Origin: Bacillota bacterium | Lineage (GTDB): Bacteria > Bacillota > Clostridia > Christensenellales > Aristaeellaceae | Reading direction: 5' to 3' | NCBI GenBank assembly: GCA_023415715.1 | Contig: JAEZJP010000129.1 | Coordinates: 1-18,328, forward strand | DNA: 18,328 nt | Shown: positions 1 through 6,885 of the stretch, in pieces | How the letters are laid out: each line of letters starts with the position of its first letter | Position numbering within the stretch: the first letter of the stretch is position 1 | The notes under the pieces: generated by a model | The model's input: only the letters and a program-made list of their open reading frames with translations | Database searches by the model: none | Told to the model about the DNA's origin: nothing | Translations under genes and position numbers: made by a program

Positions 1-1009
1 CGCCGAAACGGTGCTGCTTCCCTCACGGCCCGGGATCATTGCAGGCGCAGCCTTTGCCGGCAAAAAAGAAAAGGAAGGTCCGCTGGGCAATCTCTTCGAC
101 CAGATCATTGAGGACGATACCTACGGCGAGGAAACCTGGGAAAAGGCTGAAAGCCACTTTTTCTACTCGGCCGCCAAAACTTGCCTCCAAAAGGCAGGGG
201 TCATTGAAAAGTCTGTGCAATATCTGCTGGGTGGAGACCTGCTGAATCAAATCATGGCCTCCTCTATGGCTGCCAGAGAATTGGGCATTCCATTCCTGGG
301 TTTGTACGGAGCTTGCTCTACCATGGCGGAAAGCCTGGCCTTGGGCTCCATGCTGGTGGACGGCGGCTTTGCCAAGCAGGTGATCTGCGGTGCGAGCAGC
401 CATTTCTGCACCGCGGAGCGGCAATACCGCTTTCCTCTGGAATACGGCAGCCAGCGCTGCCCCACCTCCCAGTGGACGGTGACTGGCGCCGGAACTACAC
501 TTTTATCCAGCGACGCAAATTTGAAACCTATTGCCCATGTAACCCATGTGACCATCGGCCGCCTGGTGGATATGGGCGTCACCGATGCCAATAACATGGG
601 GGCCGCCATGGCGCCGGCAGCAGCTTCCACCATTGCGTCGCATTTTCAGGATACGGGGAGAAGCGCATCAGATTACGACAGGATTGTCACCGGCGATCTT
701 GGCCGGGTGGGCCATGACCTGCTGCTGGAACTGATGGAGAAAAAAGGTATGCCTCTTGATTATGACCACTATATGGATTGCGGTTTGCAGATTTTTGATG
801 CCAACCAGGATGTGCATGCCGGAGGCAGCGGCTGCGGCTGTTCCGCCTGTGTGTTCAATACGCTGCTTATAAACAAACTGGCATCGGGTGAGTTCAAACG
901 CATCCTGTTCATGGCCACAGGGGCGCTGCTAAGCCCCACCAGCAACCAACAGGGAGAAAGCATCCCCGGTGTGGCCCATGCGGTGGCCATAGAATCAGCG
1001 CTTGCTTAA
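1..1009 (+). CDS. spoVAD: Stage V sporulation protein AD (5' end cut by the window edge)
   Basis: SpoVAD is a thiolase/ketoacyl-synthase-fold protein that binds dipicolinic acid (DPA) and is part of the SpoVA machinery moving Ca-DPA into the developing spore and out again at germination. The open frame runs in from the left edge (first complete codon at base 2). About 335 residues are visible; Bacillus SpoVAD is about 338, and comparing N-termini suggests roughly a dozen residues are missing. Family hallmarks are the GPLGNLFD segment near the N-terminus, the GDLLNQ motif, the GACSTMAES segment around the thiolase-type cysteine, SSHFCTAERQYRFP, MGAAMAPAAA, GGSGCGCSA and the C-terminal ATGALLSPTSNQQGE. 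The TAA stop is followed at once by the ribosome binding site of spoVAE, so the two are co-transcribed. No promoter is in the window; spoVA operons are normally driven by sigma G in the forespore, which I infer rather than see. Confidence 0.96.
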   Translation, partial: AETVLLPSRPGIIAGAAFAGKKEKEGPLGNLFDQIIEDDTYGEETWEKAESHFFYSAAKTCLQKAGVIEKSVQYLLGGDLLNQIMASSMAARELGIPFLGLYGACSTMAESLALGSMLVDGGFAKQVICGASSHFCTAERQYRFPLEYGSQRCPTSQWTVTGAGTTLLSSDANLKPIAHVTHVTIGRLVDMGVTDANNMGAAMAPAAASTIASHFQDTGRSASDYDRIVTGDLGRVGHDLLLELMEKKGMPLDYDHYMDCGLQIFDANQDVHAGGSGCGCSACVFNTLLINKLASGEFKRILFMATGALLSPTSNQQGESIPGVAHAVAIESALA

Positions 1010-1024
1010 TAAGGAGGAAAACGC

Positions 1025-1384
1025 ATGTGGATGTATCTGAAGGTTTTCCTGGTAGGCGGCCTTTTCTGCGCCATCGGTGAACTGCTGGTGATGAAGACTG
1101 CGGCGACTCCCGCCCGAATCCTGGTGGGATATATTGTTGCGGGCGTTATCCTCAGTGCCGTAGGCATATATGGCCCTATCGTGGAATTTGCCGGCGCCGG
1201 CGCAACCGTTCCGCTGACGGGCTTTGGGCACGCATTAAGCCAGGGCGTCATCCATGCCGTGCAGGAGATAGGCTTCATGGGTGCATTTACCGGCGGCCTT
1301 ACAGCCACCTCCGGCGGCATTACCGCGGCGGTTCTGTTCGGCGCGCTTGCCGCCATGCTGTTCAAGCCCAAAGCAAAGGGATGA
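1025..1384 (+). CDS. spoVAE: Stage V sporulation protein AE (SpoVAE/SpoVAEb type)
   Basis: A small integral membrane protein of 119 residues, the usual size for the membrane SpoVAE (SpoVAEb) component of the Ca-DPA channel complex in the spore inner membrane. It is almost wholly hydrophobic: a segment near residues 4-24, one around 31-50, a glycine/alanine-rich stretch at 52-66, and a long one near 84-112 containing the ATSGGITAAVLFGALAA segment typical of the family. The start is set by a perfect AAGGAGG at 1011-1017, seven bases before the ATG, only 15 bases after the spoVAD stop. It is the last gene of the operon here: a terminator follows at 1413-1460, and no spoVAF-like gene comes after it. 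Confidence 0.95.
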   Translation: MWMYLKVFLVGGLFCAIGELLVMKTAATPARILVGYIVAGVILSAVGIYGPIVEFAGAGATVPLTGFGHALSQGVIHAVQEIGFMGAFTGGLTATSGGITAAVLFGALAAMLFKPKAKG

Positions 1385-1412
1385 TGTAAATATTATAACT
1401 TCAAAATCAAGC

Positions 1413-1460
1413 AAAAACAGCGCATCGCCGCACAAAACAATGGCGAATGCGCTGTTTTTT
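1413..1460 (+). terminator. Rho-independent terminator of the spoVA operon
   Basis: AAAAACAGCGCA (1413-1424) pairs with TGCGCTGTTTTT (1448-1459), and CGCC (1426-1429) with GGCG (1442-1445), separated by small bulges; the loop is AC-rich. The run of T closes the 3' arm. Because the 5' arm starts with an A run, it could also work on the opposite strand. Confidence 0.85.
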
Positions 1461-1491
1461 ATACCTAGCTGTGCCGCTATAAAAATTGGGC

Positions 1492-1520
1492 TTGACATCC
1501 TGAAAGTGAAGAAGTAATAT
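1492..1520 (+). promoter_or_regulatory. Sigma-A type promoter of the marR-nitroreductase unit
   Basis: A consensus TTGACA (1492-1497), a 17-base spacer and TAATAT (1515-1520). The predicted start of transcription is near 1527, about 20 bases upstream of the marR ATG. Confidence 0.85.
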
Positions 1521-1547
1521 TATTCCATCTTAATTTGAGGTCTAATT

Positions 1548-1988
1548 ATGAATGCTGCGAACAAGATGCCTCCAATGTCCAGAATCGGTGTGATCTTCCT
1601 TACTTGGCGGCGCTGCCTTCAAAAGCGTATCCTGCCTTATGGCATTACGCTGAAGCAACTGCATATTCTTCGCCGGCTGCAAAAAAAGGGGGTTTTGTAT
1701 CCATCCGAAATTGCAACACTGTTATTTTGCGACCGACCAACCGCAACCTCAATTCTTAATACCATGAAGAAAAAGGGATGGGTAATGAGTGAACGGGATC
1801 CGCTGAACATGAAAAAACAGAGGATCATTCTCACTGATGCGGGCCTTGAGAAGTTATCCTCCCTATCCGGATTCTCATTGGAGCCTGCATTTGATCCCAT
1901 GGCATGCTTCACGCAGGAAGAACGCTCACAGTTTGAGCTACTGCTTCAAAAGCTTGCAGCCCACATGAACAACCTGCCAAATGAATAG
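1548..1988 (+). CDS. MarR-family winged-helix transcriptional regulator
   Basis: A 146-residue protein of the usual MarR length. The winged helix-turn-helix spans about residues 33-105: ITLKQLHILRRL helix, YPSEIATLLFCDRPTATSILNTMKKKGWV as the helix-turn-helix, and the wing DPLNMKKQRIILTDAG, which has the typical lysine/arginine wing tip and the LTDAG exit. N- and C-terminal helices would form the dimer interface. The ATG at 1548 is chosen because TGAGG (1536-1540) lies seven bases upstream. It is followed after 30 bases by a nitroreductase-like gene in the same direction, so it probably controls that gene and itself in response to a small molecule or redox cue. The ligand is not deducible. 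An AT-rich inverted repeat covers the ribosome binding site and start (see findings). Confidence 0.9.
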   Translation: MNAANKMPPMSRIGVIFLTWRRCLQKRILPYGITLKQLHILRRLQKKGVLYPSEIATLLFCDRPTATSILNTMKKKGWVMSERDPLNMKKQRIILTDAGLEKLSSLSGFSLEPAFDPMACFTQEERSQFELLLQKLAAHMNNLPNE

Positions 1989-2018
1989 TACCCGGCGACC
2001 TGAAAAAGGAGCAGCAAA

Positions 2019-2777
2019 ATGAACGAAACATTGCAAACCATCCACAGCTTAAGAACAATACATGGCAGTTTCAGCCAGCAGGATGTAACTGCGGAAGACC
2101 TGCGTACAATCCTGGAAGCATGTATGCGTGCAGCGAACGCATCTTTAAGGCAAAGCTATTCCATTATCGTGCTGGAAGACAGGCAAAGCATGGCGAAGCT
2201 TGGCTATACAGGCAGCAAAGCACTGATTTTTTGCGTAGACTACAACAGGATCATGGATATGGCGGGATATTTCAACAAGCAGTTTCGTTCAACGGAAATT
2301 GTGTCCTTCATCACTGGTTGTGTAGACACCGTTCTTGCGTCCCAAACAGCTGCCATTGCGGCAAAATCTCTTGGTATTGATTCAATGTTCACCAACTGTA
2401 TCCATCGCGTTCCGCTGGAGGATGTATATGAACTCCTGAATTTGCCCAAGGAAAATTGCTTTCCACTCATTGAGCTGATACTTGGATATCCTCAAAACGA
2501 ACCAGCCTATCAAAAAGGAAGGCTGTCAGGTAAAGGGATCATCCATTACGGCAAGTATCACAAACTCAGCCCCAGCGAGCTAAACGGGATTGCGGCCGAA
2601 TATGACAGCAAAGATAACCACTTAGGCTTGATCGACAACTGGGATGAACTAGGGTTTTCGCATTACCTGGAATGGTTCTACGAGAAGTGGTCAGGAACGG
2701 TATTGGATGAAAAGCAGCGTGAGTTTTATTCCGCGCTGCTATGCGCAGGCTTCTTAAGAAAAGACTTCCTGCTATAA
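2019..2777 (+). CDS. Nitroreductase-family protein (FMN-dependent oxidoreductase fold)
   Basis: A 252-residue protein of the nitroreductase superfamily, whose members bind FMN and use NAD(P)H to reduce nitro compounds, quinones, flavins and related substrates. Visible hallmarks: the N-terminal SLRTIHGSF motif (residues 10-18; the R-x-x-R-x-F-type phosphate/FMN-contacting start), the AANASLRQSYSIIVLED segment (39-54), a central helix with the CVDTVLASQTAAIAAKSLGIDSMF stretch (101-124, the usual A..A...GLG. helix), and ELILGYPQNEP (152-162) followed by a clostridial-type C-terminal extension with several aromatic residues. The start is supported by AAGGAG at 2006-2011, seven bases before the ATG. 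It is the second gene after marR and the last before a terminator. The substrate is unknown, and catalytic activity is inferred from the fold only. Confidence 0.85.
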   Translation: MNETLQTIHSLRTIHGSFSQQDVTAEDLRTILEACMRAANASLRQSYSIIVLEDRQSMAKLGYTGSKALIFCVDYNRIMDMAGYFNKQFRSTEIVSFITGCVDTVLASQTAAIAAKSLGIDSMFTNCIHRVPLEDVYELLNLPKENCFPLIELILGYPQNEPAYQKGRLSGKGIIHYGKYHKLSPSELNGIAAEYDSKDNHLGLIDNWDELGFSHYLEWFYEKWSGTVLDEKQREFYSALLCAGFLRKDFLL

Positions 2778-2815
2778 TAGCAATCCGATACCTCGAAGTC
2801 GTATACAGGATCATA

Positions 2816-2860
2816 CAAAAAGAAGGCCGTTTCAACGCTTGCATTGAAACGGCCTTCCTT
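2816..2860. terminator. Bidirectional terminator between the nitroreductase and PBP genes
   Basis: A perfect 14-bp stem, GAAGGCCGTTTCAA (2822-2835) with its complement at 2844-2857, and an 8-base loop. The A run at 2817-2821 becomes the U tract for the minus-strand PBP gene, whose stop is only about 10 bases away. On the plus strand the tail is weaker (CTTGATATCTT), but the hairpin still separates the two convergent genes. Confidence 0.88.
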
Positions 2861-2866
2861 GATATC

Positions 2867-5812
2867 TTATTGTGCCGTCGCCATCATCTGCGTCAGGTAA
2901 CCCATCGCCTGCGTCAGGCTTGAAGCGGAAGGATTCCCTTGATTGATCAGGCTCTGCAGGCTGTTGATGGCATTTTGCAGGTTGTTGTAAGCATCTGTGC
3001 CCTGCTGGATGCTTCCCAATTTCTCCTGTGCCTGGCTCAAGAGACGGTTGGCATCCGGTATCAGCGTGTTGTTGACAATATAGCTGTCATTGTCGGTACC
3101 CGGCCCGTGAATGTCGCATGTAATTGCACTGTTTATGGCCGCGTTGGCGTTGGCGTCGTTGGTGTAGCGCAGCGTGGCAAATTCGCCAAGATACTTACGC
3201 AATGTGGAATCATACTTTGTTCCAATAAAACTATACAGCGGATGGCCTTTGGGAATGACGATGACACCCTTGTTGGCCCTCACTACGCTGGGGCAATACT
3301 GGTTGGCCAGCTTGCCGCTTTCCGTACATACGGGCATCACCTTGTGCATCTGGCATTCGGTTATGGGCTTGGTGCCTTGGAGCCAGTAGTCCGTCGTAGT
3401 GCCGTAGCCCATCTGATCGTTCTTGCAGGCACTGGTGGCCAGCTGGCCGCTGACGTCACAGGTTGTGACCTTCACCAGCCCCAATTGGGATGGGTCTGCC
3501 TCAATGATATCCCGGTTTGACAAGTTCTTTTCCGTGTGTATCTTGGACATATAGGCTTTCCACAGCGGCGCCGCGGAGTTGCTGCCCGTGGATTTGGATG
3601 ACAGCGCCTTGTAGTTGTCGTGGCCGATCCAGACATAGCTCACGTACCAGCCGGTCATCCCCGCAAAGCCGATGCCCTTTTGATCGGAGTTGGTGCCCGT
3701 CTTGCCGGCAACGGTCTGGCCGGAGATCTTGGCTCCGGTACCGGTACCGCCGGATACGACGTCCTTCATCATGTCCACCACAAGCCAGGCGGTGGATGGC
3801 TTGAATACCTGCCGCCGTTCCTGCTGAGCATGGCTGTCATAGACCACATTGCCGTTGCTGTCGGAGATCCCCAGGAAAGAGATCGGCTCCTGATATACGC
3901 CGCCGTTGGCCAGCACGCTGTAGGCCACCGTCATTTCCAGGGGTGATATGCCACTGGAGCCAAGAGCCACGCCAAAGGGGGTTGCGTTGATATGCTCCCG
4001 GTCGACACCCATCTTCATAAGGTAGTCTACCGAGCGGTCCACGCCAACCATGGTCATCAGCGTTTGGGCCGCCGAGACGTTGTAGCTGTTCTTCATGGCC
4101 GCCCTTAGCGTCTGCGGCCCCTTGTATCCCCCGCCTCCATAGTTTTCCGGCCAGGAATCCTTGTTCTTATTGTCTTTATAACCGGGAATGGGCAAGGGCA
4201 TGTTGTATACCACGCTGGCAGGTGACGCGCCCCCTTCAATGGCCGGGGCATATACCGCCAAAGGCTTGATAGCGGAGCCTACAGGCATTTCGTTAGCGGT
4301 AGCACGGTTAAGGGTCTTGCGCTGGGTAGGCCTGCTACGGCCGCCAACGATGGCCTTCAACTCCCCGGTGCGGTAATCCATCACCACGGCAGCCGCCTGT
4401 GGCTGTACGATCTCCGTATAGGTGCCGTCGGCATTGCGGGCGCGGTAAATCTTATCGCTGGGATTTCGCAGACCGGGATAATTCTTCCAGGTTTCCAGCG
4501 TATCCTCCACAATCTCCTGAATCTTAGTATCAATGGCCAGCTTCACATGGTATCCGCCGGTGCGCAGCTTGTTTTCCATGGCCAGACGGTTGGCGCTTGT
4601 ATCAGGCAGGCCTTCCATCCTCAGGAATTTATCCACCACGTCTTGAACGGCATATTCCACGTAATGGGCATACTTGTACATTCCCGTACCTTCGGAGGGG
4701 GATTTCTCCAAAACCGCGGCCGTTGCAGGATTCAGCGCTTCAACGTACTGCTCATGGGTAATGAACTGGTTTTCATACATGCAGCGAAGCACATAGTCGG
4801 TGCGGTTGTTGGTGATAGCGGGATAATCTACCCCTTCCGCGGAACGGGTATAGAAATTCCTGCGGGGATCGAAATAATAGGGGCTGTTGTTTACGCCCGC
4901 CAGCATGGCGCTTTCCCGTAGCGTAAGCTCGCTCAGCTGCTTGCCAAAATAACCTTCTGCCGCCACCTGCACGCCATAATAGTTTTCGCCAAGATATACT
5001 GTGTTAAGATAACTCTCCAAAATCTGCTGCTTTGTGTAGCGCGCCTCCAGCTGCATGGCCAAATATGCTTCCTGGATCTTACGCTTATAGCTCAATTCGT
5101 CGCTGAGCACCGTTTTTTTGATCAATTGCTGGGTGATGGTGGAACCGCCCTGATTGCTGCCTGTTGTTAGGTTGGCGATAAACGCGCCCACGATGCGCTT
5201 GACGTCGACGCCGTTGTGGGTAAAGAACCTGGAGTCTTCCACCGCGATAAACGCATTTTGCAGGTGTGTGGGCATCTGATCGATAGATACCATGATCCGG
5301 TTTTCCGTACCCTTATAATCAGTAATCAGATTGCCTTCGGCATCATAGAAGAAGGAAGTTTGATCCTGTGAATTCAGCAGTGCCAGGTCCAGGGTAGGTG
5401 CAGTTTCCACATACGCCTTTGCAATGCCAAGCACCGCTCCCAGCCCCGCCAGCCCGCCCAGAACGCCAATCAGCAAGAAGATGCGTACCGCATTCACCAG
5501 CACAGACAGAAAAAAGCTGGGTTTTCGTACCCTGGGCTTGAAAATGGTATGCCTGTATGTTTTTTCAGGTTCCGCGTCCGCCCAATCCTCATTCATCTCC
5601 TGCTGCAGAACATATTCTTCTGAATATGCATTGCCCTCCCCATAAGCGGCCTGATCATCCATCTCATAAGGCGTTTCGCCTTCCTGATAGGATTCCCAAT
5701 TCTCCTTAGGGTACTGTTCGTTTATATCCTGCTCATAATCAGGCGATACAGGCGGATATACGCCTGCCCGCTTCGTTTTTTGCGGATCGTCATTCATAGG
5801 CGGTTGATACAA
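2867..5812 (-). CDS. Class A penicillin-binding protein (PBP1a-type transglycosylase/transpeptidase)
   Basis: A bifunctional peptidoglycan synthase that polymerises lipid II glycan strands and cross-links the peptides. From the TTG start it has 981 residues: an acidic, tyrosine-rich cytoplasmic segment (1-95), one membrane anchor (about 100-133), a GT51 glycosyltransferase domain with the catalytic EDSRFFTHNG (Glu about 192) and GGSTITQQ (about 222-229), and a transpeptidase domain with SAIK (Ser about 513), SYN (about 576) and KTG (about 704). A 200-residue C-terminal extension carries paired cysteine motifs. Start choice: an in-frame ATG at 5863 would lie on the predicted transcription start of the promoter at 5869-5897 and has no ribosome binding site. 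GGAGG (5820-5824 on this strand) lies seven bases before TTG 5812; ATG 5797 is the alternative. It is divergent from yunB. Which PBP1 paralogue it is cannot be told from the sequence alone. Confidence 0.95.
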   Translation of the reverse strand: MYQPPMNDDPQKTKRAGVYPPVSPDYEQDINEQYPKENWESYQEGETPYEMDDQAAYGEGNAYSEEYVLQQEMNEDWADAEPEKTYRHTIFKPRVRKPSFFLSVLVNAVRIFLLIGVLGGLAGLGAVLGIAKAYVETAPTLDLALLNSQDQTSFFYDAEGNLITDYKGTENRIMVSIDQMPTHLQNAFIAVEDSRFFTHNGVDVKRIVGAFIANLTTGSNQGGSTITQQLIKKTVLSDELSYKRKIQEAYLAMQLEARYTKQQILESYLNTVYLGENYYGVQVAAEGYFGKQLSELTLRESAMLAGVNNSPYYFDPRRNFYTRSAEGVDYPAITNNRTDYVLRCMYENQFITHEQYVEALNPATAAVLEKSPSEGTGMYKYAHYVEYAVQDVVDKFLRMEGLPDTSANRLAMENKLRTGGYHVKLAIDTKIQEIVEDTLETWKNYPGLRNPSDKIYRARNADGTYTEIVQPQAAAVVMDYRTGELKAIVGGRSRPTQRKTLNRATANEMPVGSAIKPLAVYAPAIEGGASPASVVYNMPLPIPGYKDNKNKDSWPENYGGGGYKGPQTLRAAMKNSYNVSAAQTLMTMVGVDRSVDYLMKMGVDREHINATPFGVALGSSGISPLEMTVAYSVLANGGVYQEPISFLGISDSNGNVVYDSHAQQERRQVFKPSTAWLVVDMMKDVVSGGTGTGAKISGQTVAGKTGTNSDQKGIGFAGMTGWYVSYVWIGHDNYKALSSKSTGSNSAAPLWKAYMSKIHTEKNLSNRDIIEADPSQLGLVKVTTCDVSGQLATSACKNDQMGYGTTTDYWLQGTKPITECQMHKVMPVCTESGKLANQYCPSVVRANKGVIVIPKGHPLYSFIGTKYDSTLRKYLGEFATLRYTNDANANAAINSAITCDIHGPGTDNDSYIVNNTLIPDANRLLSQAQEKLGSIQQGTDAYNNLQNAINSLQSLINQGNPSASSLTQAMGYLTQMMATAQ

Positions 5813-5868
5813 AGCAAAGCCTCCAAACGGCATTATGCCAATAATCCCGTATAGCGGGAACATATTTT

Positions 5869-5897
5869 ATTATACCACAGCCGGATACCCAATTCAA
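5869..5897 (-). promoter_or_regulatory. Sigma-A type promoter of the PBP gene
   Basis: Read on the minus strand: TTGAAT (5897-5892), a 17-base spacer and TATAAT (5874-5869), preceded by TGG, which makes an extended -10. The predicted transcription start is near 5862, giving a leader of about 50 bases that contains a small CCCG/CGGG hairpin (5846-5858) before the GGAGG. Confidence 0.8.
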
Positions 5898-5961
5898 AGT
5901 TTTGCCTTTGAGGGTATCTGCCTTCATTCCCGCATATCCATAAAACGAGGGAGGAATGAAA

Positions 5962-6630
5962 ATGGTTGCATCTCCGCATGGAAAAATGCACCTCTCACGA
6001 AAGTTCCTGCGCTGGACGGTGATTGTTGTTTTGCTTTTGCTCGCCGCCTTCCTGGTACTGGAGAACAATATTTCCCAGGTTATACTGGACAGGGCTTACG
6101 CTAACGCCTATTCCCTTGCGGTCAAGGTAATCAACTCCGCTGTGGCGGATGTGATGCACACCGGAGTTACGTATGAAGATCTGATCACGGTCCATATGAA
6201 CGATCAGGGACAAGTAACCATGCTGCAGGCCAACACCATACGCATGAACGAGCTGGCAACGAAGGCTGCGCTCCAGGCACAGGAAAAGCTGCAGGATGCA
6301 AACAACCAGGTCATCCAAATTCCCCTTGGTGCTGCGCTTGGCATCAACTTTCTGGCCGGCAGCGGCCCAAATATCTCCGTGAGGATCCTGCCGGTAGGCG
6401 CTGTATCCACACAGTTCGTCAGCGAATTTGAATCTGCCGGTATCAACCAGACACGGCTCAAAATCCTGCTTTCGGCCAAAACCACCGTTCGGCTGGTCAT
6501 TCCCACCGGGTCCAAACAGGTGGAACTGGTCAGCAGCATTCCCATTGCCGAAAGCATTATTGTTGGCTCGGTGCCGGATACATTTGTAGATGTCAATGAT
6601 AAAGGCGACATTATCAACCTGGTGCCCTGA
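5962..6630 (+). CDS. yunB: YunB-family sporulation protein
   Basis: A 222-residue bitopic membrane protein matching the YunB family, in Bacillus subtilis a sigma-E dependent protein needed for efficient sporulation whose biochemical role is not known. There is a short basic cytoplasmic N-terminus, one transmembrane helix (about residues 17-34), then an extracytoplasmic domain. Recognisable family features are the helix after the membrane with repeated alanines (DRAYANAYSLAVKVIN), the VTYEDLITVHMNDQGQVT segment, IQIPLGAALG (118-127), and AGINQTRLKILL (159-170) followed by the strand ending in VIPTG. Start choice: the GGGAGG at 5949-5954 is seven bases from the ATG at 5962 but only one base from the ATG at 5956, so 5962 is preferred. 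It is the only gene in its unit. I could not find a convincing sigma-E promoter upstream. Confidence 0.88.
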   Translation: MVASPHGKMHLSRKFLRWTVIVVLLLLAAFLVLENNISQVILDRAYANAYSLAVKVINSAVADVMHTGVTYEDLITVHMNDQGQVTMLQANTIRMNELATKAALQAQEKLQDANNQVIQIPLGAALGINFLAGSGPNISVRILPVGAVSTQFVSEFESAGINQTRLKILLSAKTTVRLVIPTGSKQVELVSSIPIAESIIVGSVPDTFVDVNDKGDIINLVP

Positions 6631-6711
6631 CAGCTTTTGTATTTCATCGTTGCCATTTTTTGCTGAATAATGCGGGTTTTTACATGCTTTTCAGGAAATC
6701 AACCCCATTTT

Positions 6712-6737
6712 CGGCCCTGAGAAGGGCCGCTTTGCTT
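6712..6737 (+). terminator. Probable weak terminator after yunB
   Basis: CGGCCCT (6712-6718) pairs with AGGGCCG (6723-6729) over a GAGA tetraloop. The tail CTTTGCTT is a poor U tract and runs straight into the -35 box of the next promoter. It sits about 80 bases after the yunB stop. Confidence 0.55.
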
Positions 6738-6764
6738 GACACGCAGTCAGGGATGCTCTACAAT
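6736..6764 (+). promoter_or_regulatory. Sigma-A type promoter of the surface-protein gene
   Basis: TTGACA (6736-6741), a 17-base spacer and TACAAT (6759-6764). The predicted transcription start near 6771 gives a leader of about 115 bases with two possible hairpins (see findings). Confidence 0.82.
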
Positions 6765-6885
6765 AACAGCGATAGAATATAGGATACGATGGCTGTATTG
6801 TATATCCTTGCATGTTTGTGGCATACTATTTGTGTTTCACCACCAATGCGCGATATACTTTTTTTCGCGAGTGAAGGGAGGAAGG

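Noticed and set aside
2939..3520. A 193-codon plus-strand frame inside the PBP gene
   Set aside because: Antisense to the C-terminal part of the PBP gene, with no domain resemblance.
5914..5941. Possible sigma-E promoter for yunB (GTATC, 14-base spacer, CATATCCA)
   Set aside because: The -10 matches the consensus poorly and transcription would start almost on the Shine-Dalgarno at 5949, leaving no leader.
6736..6885. N-terminal extension of the surface protein from TTG 6736
   Set aside because: The TTG is part of the -35 box and the extension precedes the transcription start; it would also bury the signal peptide.
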